The position numbers and the translations under genes were made by a program. Below, one piece after another: positions 35,471-47,174 of a stretch of 64,000 nt of DNA; position 1 is the first letter of the stretch; the number at the start of each line of letters is the position of its first letter. The notes beneath the pieces were generated by a model. The model ran no database searches. It was not told the origin of the DNA and saw only the letters and a list, made by a program, of their open reading frames with translations. The stretch comes from Antitrichia curtipendula. Taxonomy: Eukaryota > Streptophyta > Bryopsida > Hypnales > Leucodontaceae. The DNA lies in assembly GCA_951230915.1 (NCBI GenBank), contig OX579635.1, forward strand, positions 38,812,001 through 38,876,000, read 5' to 3'.

Positions 35471-36430
35471 AAATTAGCCAAAAAAATAGATCGCACCATG
35501 AATGTACTGCCATTGTCTTCGTCCTGAAGCTTACATTAATAATATGTGGATGCATTTCGTGGATGAAGACTTCAGAGAGGCAAAGGCAGCCTCTCTGAAG
35601 GCTCTTGAATGTTACGAGGGCAATCAAGATGGCGTGGATTAACCTGTGTTTGAATGCACTCAACAATGATGGCTTCCCTATCCTGGACCATGAAGGCAAG
35701 AGTTGGCTGGATAGACTGGAATTTCATGTTTTGGACTTGCTCGGCTATTGCAGAGAGTAGAAGTTGACAATGAACCTCATTGTCGGGTTGTATACCACAA
35801 GTATTGTAGTTTTGTCATACTTGAGGGTATCCCGCGGGAGGATCTTTTTTAATAAATGAATAGCAACTGTTGTTCAATATTCACATTTTTTCCTCAAGTT
35901 GAGTGCTTCTATGCATTTAAAAAAATTTGAAATGTCAAGTTCTATGATACCTGAGTGATTTCTCTGTGTAGATCCTGAATCCAAATCCAAAGGCGATGTC
36001 CAAGCTCGTCAATGAGAATGCTAGTGAAGAGTTCTTGTATTCTCTGAGCAACTATTGTGGTCTTCAGGTTTGTATTATTGTGAACTCCATCTTCTTTACA
36101 TTGCAAAAAAAACGAGTCATGATTGTATGCTTTCTTTTTAGTATGCAGAAAATCCCGACGCATAGGAACTGCGTTGTTGCAGTGTGACTTTCTGCTGTCT
36201 TGTATTCACATCTAGCGAGCTCAAATTCTAATTGCAAAGCTAAAAGAGCAAGCAAGGAGCAGTGACCAAGTAGCTTTATCATACATTAAAGTTATGTGAG
36301 TTCTCGATTGCAGGGTTGGGTTGAGGATCAATTTGGATTAGGTTTGATTGCAAGAGCCGCAAAGGAGGGCATTTCAATCATCAGACCTACTAGGAGTCTC
36401 ACTTTCATTATCAAAAAAAGACCTATCTAA

Positions 36431-39400
36431 GCTGTGACAGAGTAGGTACTTAGCTAACGTGTATTTCACAGCAACAAACTTTAGCAAACTAGTGAACTAG
36501 GTTGGTTTTCACCTAAATATTTTAGCATTATTCCTCTGTTTCTTCAGTTTTTTTGCACTAAGACTTTGTTTGCCTTCAAGCGCAATCTTCATGGCCTTGT
36601 GGCATGTGCTGATTGAAGGTCAATAGGAGTGTTGGATACATTGAGCAATACACATTAAAAATAATCATTTTGAATGATGTTGCAAAAATCAAGCCTTTGC
36701 ATTGAAGACCGCGTTCATTGCATTCATCTGCATTGAACATGGCATTTGAAAGAGATGTCATGAAGGTCAAAGAGATTGTTGATGGAAGAATGAAATTCTT
36801 GCAGCAATTTAGAAAACTGGGTTTTCTGCAAAGACAAAAATAAAGCTTGGCTCATCAGAGTTTTTAATACAATTACTTGCAGGTAGTCACCTTGAAAATT
36901 AATACAACAACTCTTCTTCCCGAAGAAATCAAAATCAAGAAATACAAGAGATTTGAATGTAGCAGTTAATTCTTGTTTTGGATGGACTTGTTCTGCTTTA
37001 GTCATAAATACCAAGAATGACTTAGACATGGTGACAACTTATAGCAAAGTTTGTGTTGTAGAATGCTAGTCATTATTGTTCAGTCGCCCTTTATACTATA
37101 TTAGGTGCAATTACCTAAAGACTTATAAAGCATCCACAACCACAAACTCACACCTTTAGTCACTAGTGGTGACAAGAATAACAACAGTGTTATAGAATAG
37201 TAGAAAAACTGAGCTTTTTATTGTAGGTACTTGTGAAGAATTGAAGCTAACAAGTTCTTTGTTTCAGTCTTGACTTACTAAAAGAGACGTTTCAAAGCAC
37301 TAAGCATGACATTCTCAGATCCAATACGTGAGAAAGTTTATGATTTTCAGACACTAACAGGAAATACACCAGACATCATGACACCTACAAAACTAAATTC
37401 ACTTCTTCCAGCTTTATGTCTAAAACTCATATGCATGTGCAAGCCCTTTTTTCTTTCTATCGTGGGACTAGATTGCACCATTTCAAAATAAATGTCTACA
37501 TTTTGCCAAATAAAAATAATTTTTTTTCACCAATTTTTTTCCATTTCTATTAAAAATGTGGATAAAATTATCAAATTTCAATAAATAAAAAAAGTACTTC
37601 TTGGTCCAAAAGATGGATGAATGTAGAAATACAATGCTTCACCAAATTTTAAATGATCTCCATGTTGATACTTTTTCAAAAAGTAAAAATAAAGATTGCC
37701 TTGTGCATGTCTAAGGATGGTTACCATTGTTGGTGTCTCAATAATTCTTTAAGAAAATCCAAAATCACATGCATTCACAAGTTATATTTCTAGATTTTAC
37801 AACAAAACTATGCATCTTAAAATTTAATTGGCGAGCATGAAATAGTTAAAAGTTAAACTACAACAATTGACTAAAACCTAAAAAAATGCAAATTTGATTT
37901 AAAAGATTTTTGCGGATTAAATTAGAGCCTCTTTACAATCTAAACAAATTTTAGAGACTTCAAGAACTAGGACAAGATCAAATGGTTGAGAAAGTGAAAC
38001 AATAATTAATTTGTCTACATTTGTCCCCAATACAAGAGTTTGATGGTGAGTCTTTAGAGCTTCTCCAAAACTTACAAATGAACTAATTACAAGTTTACAA
38101 CTAGTGTACCATGTACCGTTGCCGCAATCAAAATAAAATTAATAGTAGTTTTTAAACTTTTTAGTTAATAAAAAAATTGATTCCGGTTGTTGCATTCGAA
38201 GCAAAACGTTGCAAAGGCCATGGCATTGGTAGCTGTGGGAGTTAGGAAATGTTGACATTAAAGAATGAACATTGAGAAAACCTCAAATGTTTGATGAGGA
38301 GCAAAAAGATGGGAAGGCTATGACAACTATCAAAATTGTAGCAATAGCAGAGCATTTTGATAAGAATTGTGACTGTGAGCTTAAATAGAAGATGGAGGTG
38401 AAGATGAACTTGTCTTGCAACAATTATGAAGAGAAAGTGTCATAAGCGATATAAGGAATACACGTTTAGTAAAATGTTCAGATTTCTTAGTTGATATGTA
38501 GTGATGGATATAAAACTTTGTCCTAAAACTTCAAAAAGGCATAACATTTATAGTGTGCCTTTTGAATTAATTTTTTTAATTGACATTTTGTAGTGCTCAT
38601 ATGTTTTCATTTATTGATAATATTTATTTATTTATTTAATTGAGCACACATGCAAATTTAGTACATGGTTATAGGTTATAGGCTTTGTCCTTTAGGATTT
38701 TATTCCATGACATTTGGAGGACGCACTTGTCTCCAAATTGAGTGACCTTGACCTTGCACAACTTGTATTGTAAAAATTACTTTTTAATACTCACTCCTTA
38801 AAACCACAAGGTTCACATAAAATAAGCTTAGACTTAAAATTTAGAAACCCACAAAAACCTACTCAATAGCAAAGAAAAGTTTACAACAACAAGCTGCCAG
38901 ATTCCAAAAGAATCCTTACAAAACAACAAATGATGCTTTCAAGGACTAATATTTGACTCAAGGTCTCCATCAATATCTACCTATCTACCTATCTATCTCA
39001 ATTTAGATATTTGGTTAAAAAGTTTAAGGCTCATGAGATGTAGAACATTTTGTGAATCAAAAAGATCTATAGACATTAAGCATTCAATACAAATAGCCTA
39101 AAGTTAGTTCACATTGATGCACTTGTATAGTTATTTTCAGTGTTTTAGAAATAAAGACTACTAATAAAAATAAATAAGTCTTTATAATAGATTCAATTTA
39201 TTTTCCATATATGATTTTGTTGGTGATTTTGTGGGATCCACATGTTTTGCATCTTGCATTCAAATGTGATACAATTGAATTAGATACAATAACTACATTG
39301 CAAACATTAGGAAAAAATGGCTACAACATGACAAAAGAACTTTTTTGTAAAGATTCTAAACTTAAATATTTAAGTTCAAATATTATTTAAAATATTTAAA

Positions 39401-42400
39401 GAATTATGTTTTCAGTAAACCCTTTTGTACCAATTCACACCTTTAATTTTAATTTAATTTTAATTTTTAGAATGACTTCCGTTTTACTTTTATTTTTATT
39501 TTGACCTTATTTTCATCATTTTATTACACTTTTGAGTGATTTTTTTCTATAATTTTACACCCTCGCTTATCAATTTGTATACCACCTTGCTCTCAATATT
39601 ATAGTCATCATCAAGGACTTACATCTGAAGTACTCACTGTCCCAACACTATTGTATCTTCATTCATGTCAACTTTATACTTTCTTTCTACCAGTACCAAG
39701 CTATGATGCAATCTATCTGCTTGTTTTGGCGTGTTTGATGTCTTAACAATATTACTCTAATTTCTAAGAATAATATCCATCTGAACATATTACAAGAACA
39801 AGTTCTTTGTTGTAGAAGTATAATATTATGTATTACAAAAGAAAAGAAAACACAACAATATTACTTATGAATTAAAAACTTATAATGTTTGATCATGAGG
39901 GTGATGAAATTGTGAAAGTGAATTGAAGTGTATGACTCCTCTTTTTACATGTCAAACCTATCATTGAGGTCATTAAAACAATATGAGGTTAGAGGACTTG
40001 ACATGTATAACAACAATCAATTTACAGCTTCTCAAAATCTATTATACAATTTGTGAATTTTTATCCAAGATTTTGTGTATTCAATGTGATTTTGTACATG
40101 ATTCTTAGGGGCCCACTTGACTTGTTTAAAATATAATAATGTTGTACCAACATGTGCCTTTATATTATTGTCAATCCCCAACATTTTTTTACTTTAATAA
40201 TTTTTTTTATTAACTCTTATTGCAATCCTTTGTAAATAATTTGTCAACAAGTACCCTTGGGCTTGCAATTTTTAAAAAAAGATTTTCAAAAAGGTTTAAA
40301 TAATTTTTTTGTAAATTAAATTTTTGAATACAACTCTAAAGACTCAAAATGCAATTGCAAAGTTCAATTTTTCTTTTCCATTTTTTGTATTATATATATG
40401 CATATTTTTTTATTACTTTAAAAAAAATTGCAACAAGAGCTTAGACTTTGTAGAGACCTAGTTGACATTAGCAATGTCCCTATAGAGACTACCTTGCAGT
40501 TGTTTGCAAAAGAGTATTTGCTTTGTTTTGTTTTCTTAAATTTTGAGTAGAATTGCAGCTATACTTGGGGCCCCTTTGAAACCTTGTCGGCACCAACGGT
40601 ATTCCAAGGGATCTCTGAGTGCAGCTGAAAAATAAATAAATAAATAAAAGTTTTATTTATTTATTTAATTATAAATAAATAAAAATTGCAGCTATATCTA
40701 AGCCCTTCTAAGACTACCGTCAGTAACGACACTATTCCCATGGGACCCTAGGTGTACTTGTTGTTTTCCAAAAAGTGTTTCTAAAAATTATTTTTCAAGA
40801 TTATTTAGTTGTTTTCGTAAAATACTATATAACATTTAGAGACTTGAGGTGTAACTATTGTTCTTTCTTTCTTTTTTGAAATAAACAGTGAGATTTTGAA
40901 AAAAATAAGAATACAATTGAGTCTAATTTTCTAAGAAGGATCACTAGATTGAAGGTAAGAAGAAATAATTTTCGCCTAGAGGTGTAAAGTCCGCCACTAT
41001 AGAATACCCTATTTGAATACAAAGTATTGCTAATTTCAGTTTGTGTGAAGGCATGATGGTCATCACCACACTCATCAGTGAAGCTAAAAATATAAATTTT
41101 CCTAGCCATTCTTGCATAAATTGTGTTCCTTTAAGCAAAGAGGGAGATTCTAATGGAGTTGATAGTTTTACCAATGATGAATGATTTGCATCGCACCAAA
41201 TTTGCCTTAAGATAGTAATCTTTAGAAGGTCCTAAGTTGCATTTAGGGCATGAATACAAGGAAAATATGTACCAACATTGTCACACTTTCTAAGAGGAAT
41301 GTCAATGAAAGGTTCCCCTTAGGAGAGTGTAAGTATTATTTTGAAGTAAATAAATAAAATTTAAAACCAACTATTGTTTATGGAGGTTGTAGTTTTTGTC
41401 AAGGACTCATAAGGATGATGTCATTTTCAACAATTATCCTATATTAAAGGCCTAGTTATAGTTAAAGCTATAGTTGCAACTTTCAGAAATAGATGTAATT
41501 TTTTTTAATGATTTTAATTTTTTCAATTTTATTTATAGGACTATGGGCCCTTTAAAAGTCCTATTGGTATCGATAATCTCTCCACAATCCTAGATTCCTA
41601 CAACAAATTTTTAAAATTTGATATTTTTATTTTTGTTTTTTGGACAAGAATATTGAAGGATTCCAAGCCTTGTAGGGACCTTGGTCAATATTGTCAAGTA
41701 TTTTTGAAGATTGTGTTCTAAGAACAATTTATCTTTGAATAAATTTTATATTTTAAAAATTTGTTCTTGGAAAATGTTGTTGGTTTCAAGTCTCATAGTG
41801 CATTATTTGGCACTTGCAACATTAGTATTCAAAGATAAAGTATATTGGTTTTTGAAATTTTTGTGTTGCAATGCCATGTCTCTTTTGTATACCTTTTTGA
41901 ACCAATAGAATCCTTACAAACGATTGCAATATTTTTTCCAATATATATATATATATATGTATATAAATTTATTTTTCCTATTTTGCAGTCTCCCAAAGTA
42001 GCTTGTCAATATGGACACTTTCCCTTCTTTGAAAGGTTGAAGATGGGCAATTTTATTTTAATTTTAATTATTTAATACATATGAACGAATTTTTGTTGTC
42101 TCTAGTACAAGTTAAAGTAAGACTCTAGAGTGCCAAAAAGAAAAAAGATTTTATAAAGAAGATGTAAAAAAAGTGATTGTTTTACATTTTTTTGAGTTTT
42201 GGGGATTCTCCAATAATAACTAGGAATGTTGATAGGTATTATATTGCTACAATATTGCTACAATGCTTTAGAAGTGTTATTTTAGAGAATTGTATTTTTG
42301 TTTTATAAAAATATGATATCTTTGTGGCCCAAAAAATACATTTTGGTGCCAACAAGTATTCATCTGGAGTTAAATAGATGAAACAATTACTTTCTATTAG

Positions 42401-43434
42401 ATGGTATTTTTTAATATTACTTTTTAGTATTAGATGAATGTTTAGTTTTTTTGAAACAATGTTTATATCTATGAAACATATGGAAGATGTTGACTACCCC
42501 AAAGTCTTGAAAGAGGTAAGGATGATGCCAAAAATTTCATCATTATCAATGGTTTTTACCTCAACCTTGCTAACTAAGCCAACATTGATTAATTCTTTTC
42601 ATGGCCTTTGGTGTATTTTGATGAATATAGATGGTTTGTTTAGAAACTTAAAAAGGTATTTAAAAGTTAAAAAAACTTAGAAGAACTTATAAAGTAAAAT
42701 AAATGGTAAATCAAATTGAGGTCAAACTATAAAAAAAATTTGACCATGATAACCAAATGTAATCCATTTGAAAATTGAAGGCACTGTAAAAAGTTAGAAA
42801 TGATTGACTTTTATGTATCTCATTAAAATATTAAAGTTATCATATATACTAACAAATATTCAACAAGCATAAGTTGGATCAATATGAATAATTGACTTGT
42901 CAATTGACCTTACATAATTTCAAAACAAAAACTTGATTGAACAGTGTATTTAGATGTTTTATACTTGTAAGATTGATAACATTCTCTAAAATACAGTTAA
43001 AATGTTTTTTATCATGCAATAAAATTAAAATTGAGAACATGACAAGGAACATGATTATTTTTTTTTCTTGAATTAAGTGACTGGATGGATTTCAATGTGA
43101 GCCTTCTCAAACCTAATTGAGCCTAATGATACCAAGTAAGCCTCAACAACTATGGTAAGTCCAATTGAAGTGATGTAGGTCTAGTTGATTGAAATATTAG
43201 CCTATGTAAGTCTTTATAGTTTGAGGTGGGTCAGAGTTATCTAAATTCAAGCATATCCAATTGTGTCAAAGTCAGACGTCTAAGTTCATCCATTCCATCT
43301 AAAATCTTTTTAATCCAACATATGCATTGAAACTTAAACAAATGCCAAAGACCTTGAAAAAACTTGCCAAAACTTCTTGAATCTCATCCTACTCCATTCA
43401 AAGTCTATCTAAAATCAAGAAACATATATTAAGT
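36431..43434. other. Long AT-rich intergenic region, no gene
   Basis: A minus-strand open frame at 36724-37029 (101 codons) has no recognisable motif. The rest has very high A+T, simple repeats (a ctac/ctat run near 38975-39000, an alternating ta run near 41941-41958) and no coding frame of interest. A small duplicated block at 40552-40760 is listed separately. Confidence 0.5.
40552..40760 (+). repeat. ~133-bp tandem duplication separated by (AAAT)n microsatellite
   Basis: The blocks at about 40552-40625 and 40685-40757 share attgcagctata, a gcccctt(t/c) block, an accgtcagtaacgacactattcc or cggcaccaacggtattcc block, and a ggga(c/t)c block. Between them lies aaataaataaataaataaa and its complement (about 40628-40682), able to fold. 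A weaker third relative may lie near 41535-41600. Confidence 0.5.
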
Positions 43435-44620
43435 AGCTAGCTACATGATATCAACAATACTTTGCAATAATATATTTATAGTTTAAAATGAAACAAAACA
43501 CCAATACATATTGAATGTGGGATCATTTCTAAAATGTTCTTGTGCCTATTTTTAACAAATGCTAACAAAGATGTTGGAAAAGAGAGTCCAATGGACAAAT
43601 TTCAAGTAATGTATTATTATTTTAAAGTGATATGTTGCCTCAATGCAAGAGTTGATCTTTTCATTTATGTTTCTATAGAAAACTTTGATGAGCTTAAACA
43701 TATTTTTGAAAGCAACTTGTTGAAGTAGCAAAGTAGTTCATCATTACTGCCTCAATCCCACTAAAAAATTCCAAATTGGTTCAGGATTTGTACCACTAAA
43801 CCACTTCATATATTGATTTTGATCATTGAGCAAGAAATTTAGAATTCAAATCACATGTGTATCCACTCCACCCTCTATTTCACATGGCTTTAACAATCAA
43901 CAATCAAAATTGGTAAATGAAACCTTTTTAGTGGTACAATTTTTAAACCAATTTGGAGGTTCTTAGTGGGACTAAGGGAATATATCCGCTAACTCTAATT
44001 TTTTGTGAATGGTGAATATAGAGGTTGTCCATTTTATACCTCATATTTATAATTGGTTTTCTATTTTAGATTAGAAAAGACCCTAATTTATTCTTGTCCT
44101 TTATGGTTTTGTCCATTTTGTGCTTAAATGTATTTTTTATTGCATTAAGTGGATGTGATTCATAGTTAGAGCACCTTCTTTATCAAGAAACAAATATACC
44201 AATATATCATGACAAAAATAAATTGTGTGTATAAATAATTGCAATCGTTAGTTTTGTTTTTTTAATCTAAAAAACCATCCAACATGGGCTTAGGGTTCAT
44301 TGTGACATTTCTCAAAAAAATTCATTTACATTCATTGTTTGCATTGAAAAGTTGATTGCCACATAGAACACTAGAAGACTAGGTTCAAGTTTTTACTTTA
44401 GATATTTATGAAATAACTTATTTTCCACGGTCTTAGGACATCAACAATCCATGATCATAGATAAAATTCATTTGTGAAATTAGAAAAATTTCAAAATATT
44501 TTCAAGTTTGCCCAAAAAAATGGTCACCTTTTAGTTGCAAAAATCATTTTCAACTAACATTTAGTTTCCTGCTTGCAAGCTCTATGCTCTACGCTCCACA
44601 CTCGCATACTAGCTTTGTTG
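43435..44620 (+). repeat. Dispersed repeat B, second copy
   Basis: Direct-orientation copy of 32475-33667, 10.96 kb downstream, carrying the same nested MITE in the same place, so the MITE entered before the duplication or transposition of the larger unit. The largest frame (43534-43728) is not obviously coding. Confidence 0.88.
43747..43980. mobile_element. Stowaway-like MITE nested in repeat B (copy 2)
   Basis: Same 234-bp element as 32787-33020, with the same TA flanks (43745-43746, 43981-43982) and the same ends, CTGCCTCAATCCCACTAA and TTAGTGGGACTAAGGGAA. Confidence 0.82.
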
Positions 44621-46429
44621 AAATGTACATTGTTTGGACATTGCTGAAGGGTATGAAAAAGCAACATGTATACATAGTGTACATTTGAGGATGTGGGTGG
44701 TTTTAGAGCTTGTGCAATTTTAGAGTGTGTTTTCTTAGATTATTTATTCCAAGTTTGAAATTACACGAGAGAAAACTTTAATGCTCCAATTGAGAGCTTC
44801 CAAATGAAGAGAAAATTTGCCTATATTCTTTTAGAAATGGACAATTGTTCAAATTAAAAATGTTCAAATTAGAAAGGCAAGGTTCAATTCTACCTCTTTT
44901 CATATCCTATCGATTTGAACCGGTTGCAATCTAGTACAGTAGCTCTATTTGACTATGTATTGGAAATTAGTACAATTTGCCTTAGTCTAGTGAAAATAGG
45001 TTAATATTACTACCACATTCTCACTTGGGAAGTCAATTAGATTAAGAATTGAAAAATAAATTTGTTTACACAGCTGTAACTAGAAATTAAAATACATTGA
45101 ATATAATGGTGAGATTGTACCAACAATGAAATTTAAACCATTTCAAGTTTTTCTTATTGAAAAAATTACAAAATTCAGCTTGATGTAAAATGTATCAAAT
45201 CCATCATTTGTCCCTAAAGCGGCTTCCACTGTAGAACCGAGAATATACTTCATAACTTTCAGTTCCCTTATTTTAATAAACTAAAGTATATCTTTCCTAA
45301 TAGACAAAAGATCTATTTAATAAAAAAAAAATTATATATATATATATAAATTATTGGTCCTTCTTGACTCTTTTAGCTCTCACTAGCATTATTATAGGTT
45401 TGGGTCACCGATGACAATAAAAAAATTAATTCAGAAACCTTTTTTATTTTTTATCTTGAAAAAAAATTATGGAAATGATACCTCGAATGAAGATTATATG
45501 AGCCAGTACACTTCTCTCGTGCCCCTGAGAGGACACTTGGGGTTTCACGATTTATCTTGTATGGACTTTAAGCTAGTCCGACTATTTTTGATTGTGAAGA
45601 TGTATTATAAATTGCAACTTTATAATAATTTTATAATGACCGCTCTAAAGTAGAAGTCATACAATGTAATGTACAGAGCATATACATATGATTAGAACAT
45701 TTGCTACAAGTCATACAATGTGATGCATAGAGCATAATCTTATTATTAGACCATTTGCTACAACAACCAATGTTTTCCAATAACATTTGACCTCAAAAAT
45801 TAAAAGGCCCTTCTAAAATAAATTCTAGGTTGCATACTACTAATTTTCAAGATTTTGCGCATTTTAAATTTAAAAATATTTAGTCAATCATATAGTGATG
45901 TTTTAATATTTTCATTTCACTTATGTATTCAAGTTGTTCTTTCAAGATCATGTCTTAATTGAAAATGTCAGTTTCGAAGGTTGAACATATTGTTGCCCCT
46001 TGAAGTGTAGAACATTTCATTTTAAATTTTTCTTAAATGTATATCATACAAAGATAAGAAAATTAATACAAGAATTTGCAAACATTTTGATGCATGAAGG
46101 GAAAAAAAATGATGTTCTTTAAAAATGTTATTGCTCATCCATATTTAAAATATTTAAATTTCCATCATGTTGTATTAAAGGCTACCACAATTACAATCTT
46201 TATGGATGCCTATATATACACTACTACTTATAGAAGGCATGCCAACAAATTCTGTGCTTCATTGTAAGCCCCAACTAAAAAATAAAAAATAGTTGCTTCA
46301 TTGAAGCATCTATGAAAGAATTTTTCCCAAGACTCCAAAGGATCTACCCTTTCTTTGTCATTTTCAAAGTTGATCAGCATTTTACCTCACTCCCAAGTAA
46401 CTTCATAAAAGTTTCTTGTAGTGGGGTCA
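44621..46429. other. AT-rich intergenic, no gene
   Basis: Only short open frames (45411-45653 plus) and a (ta)n run near 45332-45347. A tandem echo of catacaatgt(a)atg(t/c)a(t/c)agagcata occurs near 45658 and 45715. Nothing else was recognised. Confidence 0.5.
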
Positions 46430-47174
46430 TTGCAAGAAACACCTTGCGATTTTTGTAGCATTTTGCACAATACTCATTTTATTTTCTGGGAGTATTTTAT
46501 TATTAGAAAAAAAAATTTGAAAAATATTAAACAAAATGTTAAATGTATACACCTTTAGGAAGAAGGTGTCCTAGGAAGGAAAATCACAAAAAAATCTTTA
46601 AGTAGGAGAAACAGAAAAGTACAAAATCTCATGAAAATAGGTACTTTCACTGTAGTTTTACATTTAAATTTTTTTTGAGTAGAAAACCCAATTTTTTTAA
46701 AACTAAAAATTGGAAATTGAGGAACACTTCATCATGAAGAGATTCCACCAAAAAAATAATCTTGAAACCATCTTCAATGTTCAAAATTGTGCGCACAAAA
46801 GAGCCCTCTTTGCATGAACGTAAAGGGCATAAAATAAAATATTTTTAAATATCCTTTGGTAGAAAAATGACTTCCCACTATGGCAATAAACCATATATAT
46901 TTCATCTTTAGATCATTAATTTTGATTACTCTCTAGTACTACCCCCCACCCCACCCCACCCCTAAATTATAAAATGTGACAAATTAGCTAAATTTAAATT
47001 TTTAATATCAAATGATTTTTTATAATTTTTGAAAAATAATAAATTTTATTTCTTTTAAGTTAAACATCTCTAATAAAAATTTCAAGTTAACTAAATTCAT
47101 GCTTCAAAAGTTATAGTGGATGACAACTCCGTCATTCCAATTGTGATGCAAAATAGTATTGGTCTTTCTTGCAA
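46430..47174 (+). mobile_element. ~0.74-kb non-autonomous TIR element, TTGCAAGAAA ends (copy 1)
   Basis: The left end is ttgcaagaaacacc and the right end is ggtctttcttgcaa, inverted copies of each other. TCA flanks both sides (46427-46429, 47175-47177), a candidate 3-bp target duplication. The interior is AT-rich with no reading frame and includes a cccccaccccaccccaccccac tract near 46942-46962. It corresponds, in reverse orientation, to 53376-54099. Confidence 0.8.

Larger units (their letters stand above)
34413..35616. mobile_element. 1.2-kb TIR element inserted in an MMT exon
   Basis: The insertion point is visible because MMT coding sequence stops after DINP (34410) and resumes with RAIKMAW (35617). 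The left end is CATAACATTCAAGAGC and the reverse complement of the right end is CGTAACATTCAAGAGC. Similarity then continues weakly to GCTGCC on both sides. AG flanks both ends, but since the codon there is AGG this may be a 2-bp duplication or chance. It has no transposase frame. It contains a 40-bp tandem repeat (34457-34526) and a large palindrome (34616-35470). Confidence 0.8.
34081..36430 (+). pseudogene. MMT: Methionine S-methyltransferase pseudogene (N-terminal part)
   Basis: MMT makes S-methylmethionine from methionine and AdoMet in the plant cytosol and is about 1,070 residues long. Only the methyltransferase-domain region remains. Exon remnants: 34081-34257 (LPSIFIPED, then the AdoMet-binding LGCGNGWVSIAMA); 34386-34410 plus 35617-35800 (VIGLDINP, interrupted, then RAIKMAWINLCLNALNNDG, FHVLDLLGYCRE, ending at CIPQ with donor GTATTG); 35972-36067 (ILNPNPKAMSKLVNENASEE to NYCGLQ, intact, good splice sites); 36314-36430 (GWVEDQFGLGLIARAAKEGI then divergence and stop). 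Damage: stop at 34145-34147 in place of the Trp of PEDW, a frameshift before the AdoMet loop, stop at 34252-34254, a 1.2-kb transposon within the second exon, stop at 35758-35760, and loss of everything after. Intron positions are kept, so it derives from genomic duplication, not retroposition. Confidence 0.9.

Noticed and set aside
36724..37029. 101-codon minus-strand frame
   Set aside because: No recognisable domain, AT-rich composition, no splice partners. Could be old retroelement coding sequence but unsupported.
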